From Arthrobacter globiformis (lineage in GTDB: Bacteria > Actinomycetota > Actinomycetes > Actinomycetales > Micrococcaceae): 64,000 nt of DNA. Below are positions 25,641 through 35,821 of the stretch, piece after piece. Location of the stretch: assembly GCF_003261175.1 (NCBI RefSeq), contig NZ_QLNP01000099.1:84311-148310 (forward strand). The letters are read 5' to 3'. A model generated the notes under the pieces. That model saw nothing but the letters and a program-made list of their open reading frames with translations. It was not told the DNA's origin and made no database searches. The translations under genes and the position numbers were made by a program. How positions within the stretch are numbered: position 1 is the stretch's first letter; each line of letters begins with the position of its first letter.

Positions 25641-27259
25641 GCCCGGTCAATAGCGACGACTCCTCCGGCGACCCCTTCACGGACGCCGGACTGCCCCTGA
25701 CACGCAAGGAGATCCGCGCCCGCGAGAAGGCCGTCACCTCCGAGTCCGGCGATGCCGTGCCCGAGCAGGCCTACGAGTCCGGCGAAGAGGTGCACGTTGA
25801 GGAGGGGGCTGCACAGCAGCCGGGGGCTTCGGCTTCTGACTCTGCCCGGACGGCGGCCATGCCGGCTGCTCCGGCGGCGAAGCCGGTTCCTGCTGCCGAG
25901 CCTCTTGCACCCGATGAGGTTCCCGACGTTCCGCCGGTCCCGCCCACCATCCACGGCCCCGTCGCAGATGCAGACGCTGGGCCTGAGGTCCACGACGCCG
26001 AGTCGGAAGATGCGCCGCAATTCGCCCAATTCGCGCAGGGCCACCATGCCGAGTTTGAGCCCGGCCACCATTACGAGGATGGCCACGACTACGACGAGCA
26101 CCACGAAACTTACGAGGACCACACGCCCTACGAGCAGCAGGCCGTGGGGCACCAGCTCCTGGCCGGCGCCGAAGACGTAGCCCCGGCGGCCCGGCCATCC
26201 AAGAAAGTCCGGCGCCGCCGCCGCCTTGTGGCGCTGCTGCTGACGCTTGCGCTGTTCGTCACCGCCACCGTCGTCGGGGCGCAGTTCCTGAAGCCGCTGC
26301 TGGGGAACGACAAGCCTGGCGACTTCCCCGGGCCCGGCACCGGCCAGGTCAAGGTTTCGGTCGATCCGGGCGAAGGTCCGGTGTCCGTTGCTGCCAAGCT
26401 GGAAGACGCCAAGGTGGTGGCCAACGCAGAAACCTTCATGGCAGCCCTGACCGCATCGGGCGGCACCCTGTCGCCGGGGGAGTACGACTTCAAACAGGAA
26501 ATGAAGAACTCCGACGCCGTCTCCGTACTTCTCAACGAGGGACAGGCGAAGGTCATGTACTTCGCCCTCAACGCAGGCCTGCGCATCGATGAATCCCTGC
26601 AGGCGATCTCGGAGGGCTCCGGTCTTTCGCTGGCGCAGCTGAAGGCACTCAGCGACGCGCCCAAGCAGTTCGGACTGACGGCGAAGGCGAAGAACCTGGA
26701 AGGGTTCCTGGCGCCGGGGGAGTACCGTTTCCCGCTGGGAACCACCGCCAGGGAGATCCTTACTAAGCTGGTGAAGACCACCCAGGACGAACTGAAGGCT
26801 CAGGGCGTCACGGACGCCGCCAAACAGTACGACGTTGTCACCGTTGCGAGCATCGTGCAGGCAGAGGGCGGCCAGGCCGAGTACAAGGACGTGGCGGGCG
26901 CCATCTACAACCGGCTGAAGCCCACCAACACCGAGACCAATGGCCTGATCCAGTCGGACGCCACAGTCACGTACGGCCTGGGCAAGAAGACCTTCCACAT
27001 CGACGAGGCCGAGAAGGCCGACAAGTCCAACCCGTACAACACCTACGCCATCCAGGGCCTGCCCGCCGGGCCCATCGGATCGCCGGGCAAGAATGCCATC
27101 GACGCGGCAGCCAAGCCGAACGACAACGATTACCTGTACTGGGTGACCATCAACCTCGACACCAAGGAGACGAAGTTCTCCAAGACGCTTGCCGAGCACA
27201 ACGGCTACGTCGAGCAGTACAACGCCTGGTGCGAGGCCAACCCGGGCCGCTGCGTATGA
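25637..27259 (+). CDS. mltG: Endolytic murein transglycosylase MltG
   Basis: 540 residues, GTG start in a GTGA overlap with ruvX. Residues ~1-190 are cytoplasmic and disordered, with an Ala/Pro part and a striking His/Asp/Glu/Tyr-rich part (~133-172). A basic stretch (KKVRRRRRLV) leads into one transmembrane helix (~199-218). The extracellular YceG domain follows, with a LysM-like subdomain (~235-330) and the catalytic core: VASIVQAEGGQAEYKDVAG (~410-428, catalytic Glu) and LIQSDATVTYGLG. It cleaves nascent glycan strands next to synthesis complexes. The long charged N-terminus is typical of actinobacterial versions, but the His content is notable. Confidence 0.95.
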   Translation: MSPVNSDDSSGDPFTDAGLPLTRKEIRAREKAVTSESGDAVPEQAYESGEEVHVEEGAAQQPGASASDSARTAAMPAAPAAKPVPAAEPLAPDEVPDVPPVPPTIHGPVADADAGPEVHDAESEDAPQFAQFAQGHHAEFEPGHHYEDGHDYDEHHETYEDHTPYEQQAVGHQLLAGAEDVAPAARPSKKVRRRRRLVALLLTLALFVTATVVGAQFLKPLLGNDKPGDFPGPGTGQVKVSVDPGEGPVSVAAKLEDAKVVANAETFMAALTASGGTLSPGEYDFKQEMKNSDAVSVLLNEGQAKVMYFALNAGLRIDESLQAISEGSGLSLAQLKALSDAPKQFGLTAKAKNLEGFLAPGEYRFPLGTTAREILTKLVKTTQDELKAQGVTDAAKQYDVVTVASIVQAEGGQAEYKDVAGAIYNRLKPTNTETNGLIQSDATVTYGLGKKTFHIDEAEKADKSNPYNTYAIQGLPAGPIGSPGKNAIDAAAKPNDNDYLYWVTINLDTKETKFSKTLAEHNGYVEQYNAWCEANPGRCV

Positions 27260-28116
27260 GCCTGCGGGCGGCCGTCCTGGGGCACCCCATCGGCCATTCG
27301 AAGTCACCGGCGCTCCACCTTGCCGCCTACGCGCGGCTCGGTGCGGACATCGGCTACAGCGCCATCGATGTGACTGAAGAGTCACTGCCGGCGTTCATGG
27401 ACTCCGTCCGCGCCGAAGCCGGCTGGCGGGGACTGTCCGTCACCATGCCGCTGAAGAAGGCCATGGTCTCCGAGGTGGACGAGGTCCGCGGCGTGGCCCG
27501 GGTCCTGGGCGTCATCAACACCGTGGTCTTCGAAGGTGCCGGGGAGGCCACCCGGCGGGTCGGCTACAACACCGACGTCGCGGGGATCGTCAACGCCCTC
27601 CGCAACGCCGGGGCCGGCGACGCCCCCTCGGGCGTCATCCTTGGCGGCGGCGGAACCGCCGCCGCGGCAGTGGCTGCCCTGCAGGAGCTTGGCGCCGTGT
27701 CCGTGGACCTGTACGTCCGGAACACCGCCCGGGCTGAAGAAGCCAAGGCCGCAGCCAGCGGGCTCGGCATGGACATCACCGTCCACGCCCTCGACGGTGC
27801 CGTCGAACGGATGGCCGGTGCCGGCGTCGTAATCTCCACGCTGCCGCCCCGGGCGGCCGACGGCATGGCAACAGAGCTGGAGGCGCTGGGGCGGCGCACT
27901 GACGGCGTCCTGCTGGACGTCGCCTACGATCCCTGGCCCAGCCGGATAGCCGCCGCCTGGCACGCCGGCGGCGGAACAGTGGTCCCCGGCCTTGAGATGC
28001 TGCTCTACCAGGCGGTGGAGCAGGTCCGGCATTTCACCGGCCTGGCAGAGGCCGGCAGTGCCGACGTCATAGATGTGATGTGCGACGCAGTCGGGGCACC
28101 CCGGCGGGTGTCCTGA
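27256..28116 (+). CDS. aroE: Shikimate dehydrogenase
   Basis: 286 residues from the ATG in an ATGA overlap with mltG. The N-terminal substrate domain starts [18 protein letters not shown] with the Ser-Lys shikimate-binding motif; VTMPLKK holds the catalytic Lys (~65). The cofactor domain has [17 protein letters not shown] (~127-143; GGGGTA nucleotide loop), and the closing [12 protein letters not shown] is conserved. It reduces 3-dehydroshikimate to shikimate. It opens the aroE-aroC-aroK-aroB set. Confidence 0.95.
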   Translation: MSLRAAVLGHPIGHSKSPALHLAAYARLGADIGYSAIDVTEESLPAFMDSVRAEAGWRGLSVTMPLKKAMVSEVDEVRGVARVLGVINTVVFEGAGEATRRVGYNTDVAGIVNALRNAGAGDAPSGVILGGGGTAAAAVAALQELGAVSVDLYVRNTARAEEAKAAASGLGMDITVHALDGAVERMAGAGVVISTLPPRAADGMATELEALGRRTDGVLLDVAYDPWPSRIAAAWHAGGGTVVPGLEMLLYQAVEQVRHFTGLAEAGSADVIDVMCDAVGAPRRVS

Positions 28117-28142
28117 CCGCCAGACATGGCAGGATGGTTTTT

Positions 28143-29341
28143 ATGTTGCGTTGGTTGACCGCCGGTGAGTCCCATGGCCCGGCACTGGTCGGAATTATTG
28201 AAGGCGTCCCCGCAGGTGTTGAACTCACCAGCGGGCAGATCGCCGATGCCCTTGCCCGCCGGCGGCTCGGTTACGGCCGCGGGGCACGGATGAAGTTTGA
28301 GCAGGACGTCGTCACGATCCTCGGCGGTGTTCGCCACGGCATCACCCAGGGCGGCCCCGTCGCCATCCAGGTGGGCAACACCGAATGGCCCAAGTGGGAA
28401 CAGATCATGTCAGCCGATCCCGTGGCCCCTGAGGAACTCGAGGGACAGGCCCGCAACGCCCCGCTGACCCGGCCGCGCCCGGGACACGCCGACTTTACCG
28501 GCATGCAGAAGTACGGCTTCGACGAGGCTCGTCCCGTGCTTGAGCGCGCCAGCGCCCGGGAAACCGCCACGCGTGTTGCCATGGGCACCGTTGCCGCACA
28601 GTTCCTGAAGCACCTGGGCATTGAGCTAGTGAGCCACACGGTCTCCATCGCCAGCGTGACCGTTCCCGAGGGCCGGCCGCTGCCGATGCCGGACAACGTG
28701 ATCGCGCTCGACGCCGATCCGCTGCGCTGTTTCGACCGGGAAACGTCCGACGCCATGGTTGCGGAGGTGGACGCCGCCCACAAGGAAGGCGAAACCCTCG
28801 GCGGCGTGGTGGAGGTGCTTGCCTACGGCCTGCCCCCGGGACTCGGCAGCTACGTCCACTGGGACCGCCGCCTCGATTCCCGCCTGGCCGCCGCCCTGAT
28901 GGGCATTCAGGCCATCAAGGGCGTTGAGGTGGGCGACGGTTTCCTCACCGCCGCACGCCGCGGGTCTGCCGCCCACGACGAGATCGTCAAGGAAGCCGGC
29001 GGCAGGATCATCCGCACCAGCAACCGCGCCGGCGGCATCGAAGGGGGCATGAGCATTGGCGACGTCCTGCGCGTCCGCGCCGCCATGAAGCCCATCGCCA
29101 CCGTGCCGCGCGCCCTGAAGACCATCGACATCAGCACCGGCGAGGCGGCCAAGGCCCACCACCAGCGCTCGGACGTCTGTGCGGTTCCGGCCGCCGGCGT
29201 GGTGGCGGAGGCCATGGTTGCCCTGGTCCTGGCTGAGGCCGTGACCGAAAAGTTCGGCGGCGATTCCGTGGCCGAAACCGCCCGCAACATCAGGGGCTAC
29301 CTCGAGAGCATTCCGGCGTCGCTGGATACGATCGGACTCTA

Positions 29342-29342
<1 letters not shown>
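28143..29342 (+). CDS. aroC: Chorismate synthase
   Basis: 399 residues from ATG 28143 ([15 protein letters not shown]), 26 bases after aroE; the AGGA ten bases upstream is a weak ribosome binding site. The three family signatures are present: [34 protein letters not shown] and [20 protein letters not shown]. The enzyme uses reduced FMN to convert 5-enolpyruvylshikimate 3-phosphate into chorismate. Its TAG shares one base with the GTG of aroK. Confidence 0.97.
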
Positions 29343-31067
<1,725 letters not shown>

Positions 31068-31068
<1 letters not shown>

Positions 31069-31586
31069 TGCGCGACGACCAGGGCGGAACGACCGAATGG
31101 CCCGACGGCGGGTTCCCGGGAATCCGGATCAACCCTCAAACCCTGCTCCCTGAAATCACCAGTGAGGACGCGTGCGCCGCCGCTCTCGAGGCGTCCACCG
31201 ACCCCGCCGACCGGGTCCTGGTGCTGCTGGTAGAGGGGCACGCCGCCGACGCGGCCGAACTGCTGGCCGAGGCCCGCTACAGGGACCCCGAATCTTTCCG
31301 GCTCCGGGCCTACGAGGCTGACGTCCTGCGGGTGGCCCACCGCTACGACCGCGCCATTGAGCTCTTCCGGCAACTCCTCGGAGAGGCGCACGGCACGGCC
31401 AACGAGGACCTCGCCCACCAGTACCTCGGAAGGATGTACTTCGTCGCGGGGAACATCGGTGCCGCAGTGGAATCCTTCGCCCGGGCGCTCGACCTGCGCG
31501 TAGCGCAGTCCGCCGATGCGGCGCTCATCTATTCCTCCACGGTGGCCCTGCAGCGGGCGCGTGACGTCCTCGAACTGGCTTCCTGA
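31068..31586 (+). CDS. Tetratricopeptide-repeat protein at the end of the aro operon
   Basis: 172 residues; ATG shares one base with the aroB stop. After a ~40-residue N-terminal segment there are about three helical repeats of TPR type: AAELLAEARYRDPESFRLRA, RVAHRYDRAIELFRQLL, and LAHQYLGRMYFVAGNIGAAV with SFARAL, the last pair fitting the TPR pattern best. It probably mediates protein contacts. Its position suggests cotranscription with aroB, but there is no reason from sequence to link it to shikimate chemistry. Confidence 0.75.
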
Positions 31587-31596
31587 CAGGTCTTCC

Positions 31597-31627
31597 GGCG
31601 CGGCCGGAGCGGTCCTCCGGCCGCGCC
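31597..31627 (+). terminator. Hairpin terminating the alaS-aro operon
   Basis: GGCGCGGCCGGA (31597-31608) pairs perfectly with TCCGGCCGCGCC (31616-31627) around a 7-base loop, 10 bases after the TPR stop. No T-run follows, so termination may be weak. Confidence 0.6.
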
Positions 31628-31664
31628 GCCGGGCGGCCCCGAAAACTGTGCCTGCCTTATCCGC

Positions 31665-31670
31665 TAGAAT
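31665..31670 (+). promoter_or_regulatory. Probable -10 of the efp-nusB promoter
   Basis: TAGAAT lies in a locally AT-rich stretch after the preceding hairpin and about 105 bases before the efp start. The -35 is poor. Confidence 0.5.
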
Positions 31671-31774
31671 AGTTTCTGGATTTTTGATAACTACACGCTG
31701 GCGCGCCGTTCGGCATGCCTGCTTGAAATAACAGCTGGCAGCCAGAACCAGTCAGACACAACCAGAGGAAACCA

Positions 31775-32338
31775 GTGGCAACCACAAACGACATCAAGAA
31801 CGGAACTGTCCTGAAGCTTGAGGGCCAGCTCTGGAACGTCATCGAGTTCCAGCACGTCAAGCCGGGCAAGGGTGGCGCGTTCGTGCGCACCAAGATGCGC
31901 AACGTCATGTCCGGCAAGGTCGTCGACAAGACCTTCAACGCCGGCCTCAAGATCGAGACCGCCACCGTGGACCGCCGCGACTACCAGTACCTGTACCAGG
32001 ACGGCGCCGACTTCGTCTTCATGGACACCTCGGACTACGACCAGATCACCGTTTCCGGTGCCACGGTGGGCGATGCCACCAACTTCATGCTGGAAAACCA
32101 GATGGTCAACATCGCCATCCACGAAGGCAACCCGCTGTACATCGAGCTGCCGCCGAGCGTTGTCCTTGAAATCACCTACACCGAGCCGGGCCTGCAGGGC
32201 GACCGCTCCTCCGCCGGCACCAAGCCCGCCACCCTGGAGACGGGCTACGAGATCCAGGTGCCCCTGTTCGTCGAGAACAACACCAAGGTCAAGGTCGACA
32301 CCCGCGACGGCAGCTACCTGGGCCGGGTCAACGACTAG
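31775..32338 (+). CDS. efp: Elongation factor P
   Basis: 187 residues from GTG 31775, with AGAGGAAACCA upstream. Three beta-barrel domains; the tip loop of domain I is [13 protein letters not shown], with the Lys that can be modified in other bacteria. [19 protein letters not shown] and the C-terminal [18 protein letters not shown] are conserved. EF-P relieves ribosomes stalled at polyproline. No lysine-modifying enzyme genes (epmA, ymfI) lie nearby. It overlaps nusB by one base. Confidence 0.97.
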   Translation: MATTNDIKNGTVLKLEGQLWNVIEFQHVKPGKGGAFVRTKMRNVMSGKVVDKTFNAGLKIETATVDRRDYQYLYQDGADFVFMDTSDYDQITVSGATVGDATNFMLENQMVNIAIHEGNPLYIELPPSVVLEITYTEPGLQGDRSSAGTKPATLETGYEIQVPLFVENNTKVKVDTRDGSYLGRVND

Positions 32339-32748
32339 TGAGCGCCCGCGGTAAAGCCCGCAACAGGGCTCTTGAGGTCCTCTTCGAAGCCGAGCAGCGC
32401 TCTGTCTCGGCCTTCGACGTGCTGCGTGCGCGCCGCGAGAGGACCGACCAGATCGTCAATCCGTACACCCTCGAGATTGTTGAAGGCGTGGTGTCGATGC
32501 AGGCCACCATCGACGAATTCCTGGAGACCTACTCGCAGGGCTGGACCCTTGAGCGGATGCCGTCCGTGGACCGCATCATCCTGCGGATCGGCACCTGGGA
32601 GCTGCTCTACAATGACGACGTTCCCGACGGCGTCGCCGTCAGCGAGGCTGTCGCTCTCGCCAAGACGCTCTCCACCGACGAGTCGCCGTCGTTCATCAAC
32701 GGCCTCCTGGGACGCCTTCAGCAGCTGAAGCCGTCCCTGCTCGCCTGA
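32338..32748 (+). CDS. nusB: Transcription antitermination factor NusB
   Basis: 136 residues, GTG start sharing a base with the efp stop. All-helical NusB fold: ARNRALEVLFEAEQ (~6-19), ERMPSVDRIILRIGTWELLY (~75-94) and GVAVSEAVALAKTLSTDESP with FINGLLGRL. It binds boxA RNA with S10 in rRNA antitermination. The efp-nusB pair is standard for actinobacteria. Confidence 0.96.
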   Translation: MSARGKARNRALEVLFEAEQRSVSAFDVLRARRERTDQIVNPYTLEIVEGVVSMQATIDEFLETYSQGWTLERMPSVDRIILRIGTWELLYNDDVPDGVAVSEAVALAKTLSTDESPSFINGLLGRLQQLKPSLLA

Positions 32749-32768
32749 GCTGAGTACCACTACGCAGA

Positions 32769-32798
32769 AAGCCCCTGCCGGGTTCCCGGCAGGGGCTT
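32769..32798 (+). terminator. Intrinsic terminator after nusB
   Basis: AAGCCCCTGCCGGG pairs with CCCGGCAGGGGCTT (32785-32798), with the innermost pairs opening into the loop. It also serves the convergent PrsW gene. Confidence 0.85.
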
Positions 32799-32828
32799 CC
32801 TGCGTCTCTGATGCTGTTGGACCGGACC

Positions 32829-32882
32829 TTACTGCTGGACTGTTCCCTACTGCTGGACTGTTCCCTACTGCTGCACTGCGGC
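32829..32882. repeat. 18-base tandem repeat spanning the stop codon of the PrsW gene
   Basis: Two near-identical 18-base units (32829-32846, 32847-32864) and a diverged third (32865-32882). On the minus strand each unit carries the codons for V-Q-Q followed by a stop, so the gene's stop is followed in frame by GTVQQ-stop twice more. Confidence 0.85.
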
Positions 32883-34109
32883 CCGAAGCTCGGTCAGGTG
32901 GCGCAGCTGCTGCACCTCGTCCTGCTGGTGGGACCGCACATCCCTGCCGCTGAGGATCCGCTGCCGGGTGAATGCCAGGCGCGTCGCCGCCTTAACGAAC
33001 TCCTTCATCTGATCGGCCCGGTTGTAGGACGCCGCCCAGCGCACAGCCTGCCGGCGGCCTCCGGGAGTGGACAGCAGCTCCACCTCGGCCGGCGCGAACC
33101 ATCCCGCTGCGGCGTACTCCTGGAGGCGCTGCCGCGTGAGGCGCGTTTCCGCCACCCTCAGTACCACGATGCAGGCCACGGCGAGCAGGAAGATGGGGAC
33201 CTGCACCAGCACGTACTGGGCAAGGAAATCCTGTCCCATGCTGTTCCACCTGTTGTGCAGGATCATGGCGGGAACCAGGCCCACGACGAAGGCGAGCACG
33301 GAGACGCCGGAATGCCAGCGCCGGGCGGCCAGGCCCATGATCAGGCCCGTGGTCCCGGTGAAGATGGCGTGCGCAAACGGCGACATCACCCCGCGCAGGA
33401 AGAAGATCTGGACCAGGTCGCTGCCGGGCGTGCTGGACTCGGCGATCGCCCGGCCGAAGTACAGGATGTTCTCGGTGAAGGCGAAGCCGCCCGCGATGGT
33501 GAAGGCAAACACCACCCCGTCCACGGGGCCGTCAAAGTTGCGGCGGGCGAAGAGGAGAAGCAGCAGCAGGCCCAGGGACTTCGCGAATTCCTCCACCACC
33601 GGCGCTTGCACGGTGGTCATGAAATCGCGGAAGGACGCCTCATCGGTGGCCGGGGCCGCGAGGGCAAAGACCGGCTGAATGAGCAGTGTCACGGCAATGG
33701 ACACAGCCGCTCCCCAGGTGAAGGCAAACAGCAGCAGGCGCTTTGGCTCGGGTTCCCAGCGGTCAATGACGGCGACGGCGAACAGCACCACCGCCAGCGG
33801 GATGAGGGAGGCAACAAAACCGATGACGAAGCCGGTGACGCCGGTGCTGGACAGGAGGAACGGCACCACGAGGAAAAGGCTGACGAAGGCAAGGATCCCG
33901 CCGCCCACCACGAGCCCCAGCGTCCCTGCCCCCGGGCGGGCGGCCACCGTGGACGCGGCCTCCGGGATGACCTGGTGCACGGCACCGCCGCGGTGCCCGG
34001 GCGCCGGCCGGTAGTTCTGCGGCTGGACGTGGCCCATCCAGCTTGGATTCGCGGGCTGCCCGTTGAACTCTGGTCCGGGGAACTGCCTCTGCTGCGGGTT
34101 CATCGACAT
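32865..34109 (-). CDS. PrsW-family intramembrane metalloprotease
   Basis: 414 residues from ATG 34109 (MSMNPQQRQF); another ATG lies two codons on. The N-terminal ~55 residues are Pro/Gln-rich. Then ~8-9 transmembrane helices with the PrsW motifs: VVEEFAKSLGLLLL (EExxK), GFAFTENILYF and RGVMSPFAHAIFTGTTGL (His), plus ILHNRWN. In Bacillus PrsW cleaves an anti-sigma factor; related actinobacterial proteins have unknown substrates. A cytoplasmic helical tail (~330-414) carries many charged residues. Single gene, divergent from pyrR. The 3' end lies within an 18-base repeat. Confidence 0.88.
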   Translation of the reverse strand: MSMNPQQRQFPGPEFNGQPANPSWMGHVQPQNYRPAPGHRGGAVHQVIPEAASTVAARPGAGTLGLVVGGGILAFVSLFLVVPFLLSSTGVTGFVIGFVASLIPLAVVLFAVAVIDRWEPEPKRLLLFAFTWGAAVSIAVTLLIQPVFALAAPATDEASFRDFMTTVQAPVVEEFAKSLGLLLLLLFARRNFDGPVDGVVFAFTIAGGFAFTENILYFGRAIAESSTPGSDLVQIFFLRGVMSPFAHAIFTGTTGLIMGLAARRWHSGVSVLAFVVGLVPAMILHNRWNSMGQDFLAQYVLVQVPIFLLAVACIVVLRVAETRLTRQRLQEYAAAGWFAPAEVELLSTPGGRRQAVRWAASYNRADQMKEFVKAATRLAFTRQRILSGRDVRSHQQDEVQQLRHLTELRAAVQQ

Positions 34110-34213
34110 AGACACGAGCCTAGTCTGGTGTGACGGACGACGCCCTCTGCGGGGGCCGGGGGCTGACGCCCGTGTGGTAATTTTGGAAGGCAAATGTTCC
34201 TTTTTTAATTCCG

Positions 34214-34224
34214 TCCCGTGAGGC
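34214..34224 (+). promoter_or_regulatory. PyrR-binding loop in the pyr leader
   Basis: TCCCGTGAGGC matches the known PyrR RNA consensus UCCNGNGAGGY at all defined positions. It ends 6 bases before the AGGGGAG ribosome binding site of pyrR and is flanked by TTCC and GGAA that can close the stem. The placement fits translational repression by PyrR, as reported for mycobacteria, and not a terminator switch. Confidence 0.8.
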
Positions 34225-34244
34225 GGGGAAAGGGGAGACGAGCG

Positions 34245-34829
34245 ATGACTTCTGTCACGCAGGCACCGGTTCCGGCCAGGGTTGTACTCAACCAGGCGGA
34301 CATTGACCGTGCCCTCACTCGGATCGCCCATGAAATCCTCGAGGCCAACAAGGGCTCCCAGGATCTGGTGCTGCTCGGCATTCCCCGCCGCGGCTACCCC
34401 CTTGCAGTCCGGCTCGCCCATAAAATCGCCGCCGCCGATCCCGCCGTGGACGCCGCCGCCATCGTCGGCCAGCTGGACGTCACCATGTTCCGGGACGACC
34501 TTTCCCACCAGCCCACACGGCCGCCGCACCGTACACAGCTGCCGCTGACGGGCATCGACAACAAGGTGGTCGTGCTGATCGACGACGTCCTGTACTCGGG
34601 CCGGACCATCCGCGCCGCCCTGGACGCGCTCGTGGACCTCGGCCGGCCGCGCATTGTGCGCCTCGCCGTCCTGATTGACCGGGGCCACCGCGAGCTTCCC
34701 ATCCGCGCCGACCACGTGGGCAAGAACCTGCCCACGTCCTCCGCCGAAAAGGTCCGGGTCCGGCTCGAGGAGACCGACGCCGTCGACGGCCAGACTGTCA
34801 ACGAAGTGGTAATCGAGGGCGGCGCATGA
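34245..34829 (+). CDS. pyrR: PyrR: pyr operon RNA-binding regulator / uracil phosphoribosyltransferase
   Basis: 194 residues from ATG 34245, 7 bases after AGGGGAG. The phosphoribosyltransferase fold has the PRPP loop [19 protein letters not shown] (~106-124), [14 protein letters not shown] and [10 protein letters not shown]. With UMP or UTP bound it represses the pyr operon by binding the leader loop at 34214-34224; it usually has modest uracil phosphoribosyltransferase activity. It overlaps pyrB by 4 bases and opens the pyr operon. Confidence 0.96.
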   Translation: MTSVTQAPVPARVVLNQADIDRALTRIAHEILEANKGSQDLVLLGIPRRGYPLAVRLAHKIAAADPAVDAAAIVGQLDVTMFRDDLSHQPTRPPHRTQLPLTGIDNKVVVLIDDVLYSGRTIRAALDALVDLGRPRIVRLAVLIDRGHRELPIRADHVGKNLPTSSAEKVRVRLEETDAVDGQTVNEVVIEGGA

Positions 34830-35821
34830 AGCACCTGCTCTCCACCGAAGACCTTAGCCTGGCCAACGCCGTCCGCATCCTCGACACCGCCGAAGAAATG
34901 TCGAGCGTGGGGGAGCGCGAGGTCAAGAAACTCCCCGCCCTGCGCGGACGGACCGTGGTGAACCTCTTCTTCGAGGATTCGACCAGGACCCGCATTTCCT
35001 TCGAAGCCGCCGCCAAGCGGCTCTCCGCCGACGTCATCAACTTCGCCGCCAAGGGATCGTCGGTCTCCAAGGGCGAGTCACTCAAGGACACCGCCCAGAC
35101 GCTGTCCGCCATGGGTGCTGACGCCGTCGTGATCCGCCACTGGGCCTCCGGTGCACCGCACCGGCTGGCAGCCACGGACTGGATCGACGCCGCAGTCATC
35201 AACGCCGGCGACGGCACCCACGAACACCCCACCCAGGCGCTGCTGGACGCCTTCACCATGCGCCGGCACTGGACCAAGCTCTCCGGCCTGCCCTCCGCAG
35301 GGGCGGACCTGCGCGGCATGCGCGTCGCCATCGCCGGCGACGTCCTGCACTCCCGCGTGGCCCGTTCCAACGTCTGGCTGCTGCGCACGCTCGGAGCCGA
35401 CGTGACCCTGGTGGCGCCACCCACCCTGCTGCCTATCGGCGTCGAACGCTGGCCCTGCAGCATCAGCTACGACATGGACGAAACCCTGGAAAAGGGCGTC
35501 GACGCGGTGATGATGCTCCGCGTCCAGGGCGAACGCATGAACGCCTCGTTCTTCCCGTCCACCCGGGAGTACTCCCGGCGCTGGGGTTTCGATGACAACA
35601 GGCTCCGTGCGCTGGACAGCCTGGGCCTGAAGGACACCATCATCATGCACCCCGGTCCCATGAACCGGGGCCTGGAAATTTCCGCGGCCGCCGCCGATTC
35701 GCCCCGTTCCACCGTGCTCGCGCAGGTGAAGAACGGCGTGTCGATCCGCATGGCCGCCCTGTATTTGCTGCTCTCCGGGGATACCCGTGAACCAGCCGCC
35801 ACCCTGAAGGAGAGCAACTGA
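34826..35821 (+). CDS. pyrB: Aspartate carbamoyltransferase catalytic subunit
   Basis: 331 residues, ATGA overlap with pyr[14 protein letters not shown] (~50-62) is the carbamoyl-phosphate loop; [14 protein letters not shown] (~130-143) and [11 protein letters not shown] (~273) complete the active site with the aspartate domain between. It commits carbamoyl phosphate to pyrimidines. No regulatory subunit gene (pyrI) is present, as usual in Gram-positives. Its stop shares one base with the pyrC start. Confidence 0.97.
   Translation: MKHLLSTEDLSLANAVRILDTAEEMSSVGEREVKKLPALRGRTVVNLFFEDSTRTRISFEAAAKRLSADVINFAAKGSSVSKGESLKDTAQTLSAMGADAVVIRHWASGAPHRLAATDWIDAAVINAGDGTHEHPTQALLDAFTMRRHWTKLSGLPSAGADLRGMRVAIAGDVLHSRVARSNVWLLRTLGADVTLVAPPTLLPIGVERWPCSISYDMDETLEKGVDAVMMLRVQGERMNASFFPSTREYSRRWGFDDNRLRALDSLGLKDTIIMHPGPMNRGLEISAAAADSPRSTVLAQVKNGVSIRMAALYLLLSGDTREPAATLKESN

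Noticed and set aside
34185-34206. GGAA-N8-TTCC followed by six T as a terminator upstream of pyrR
   Set aside because: The 4-base stem is too weak; the T-run lies in the AT-rich promoter region.
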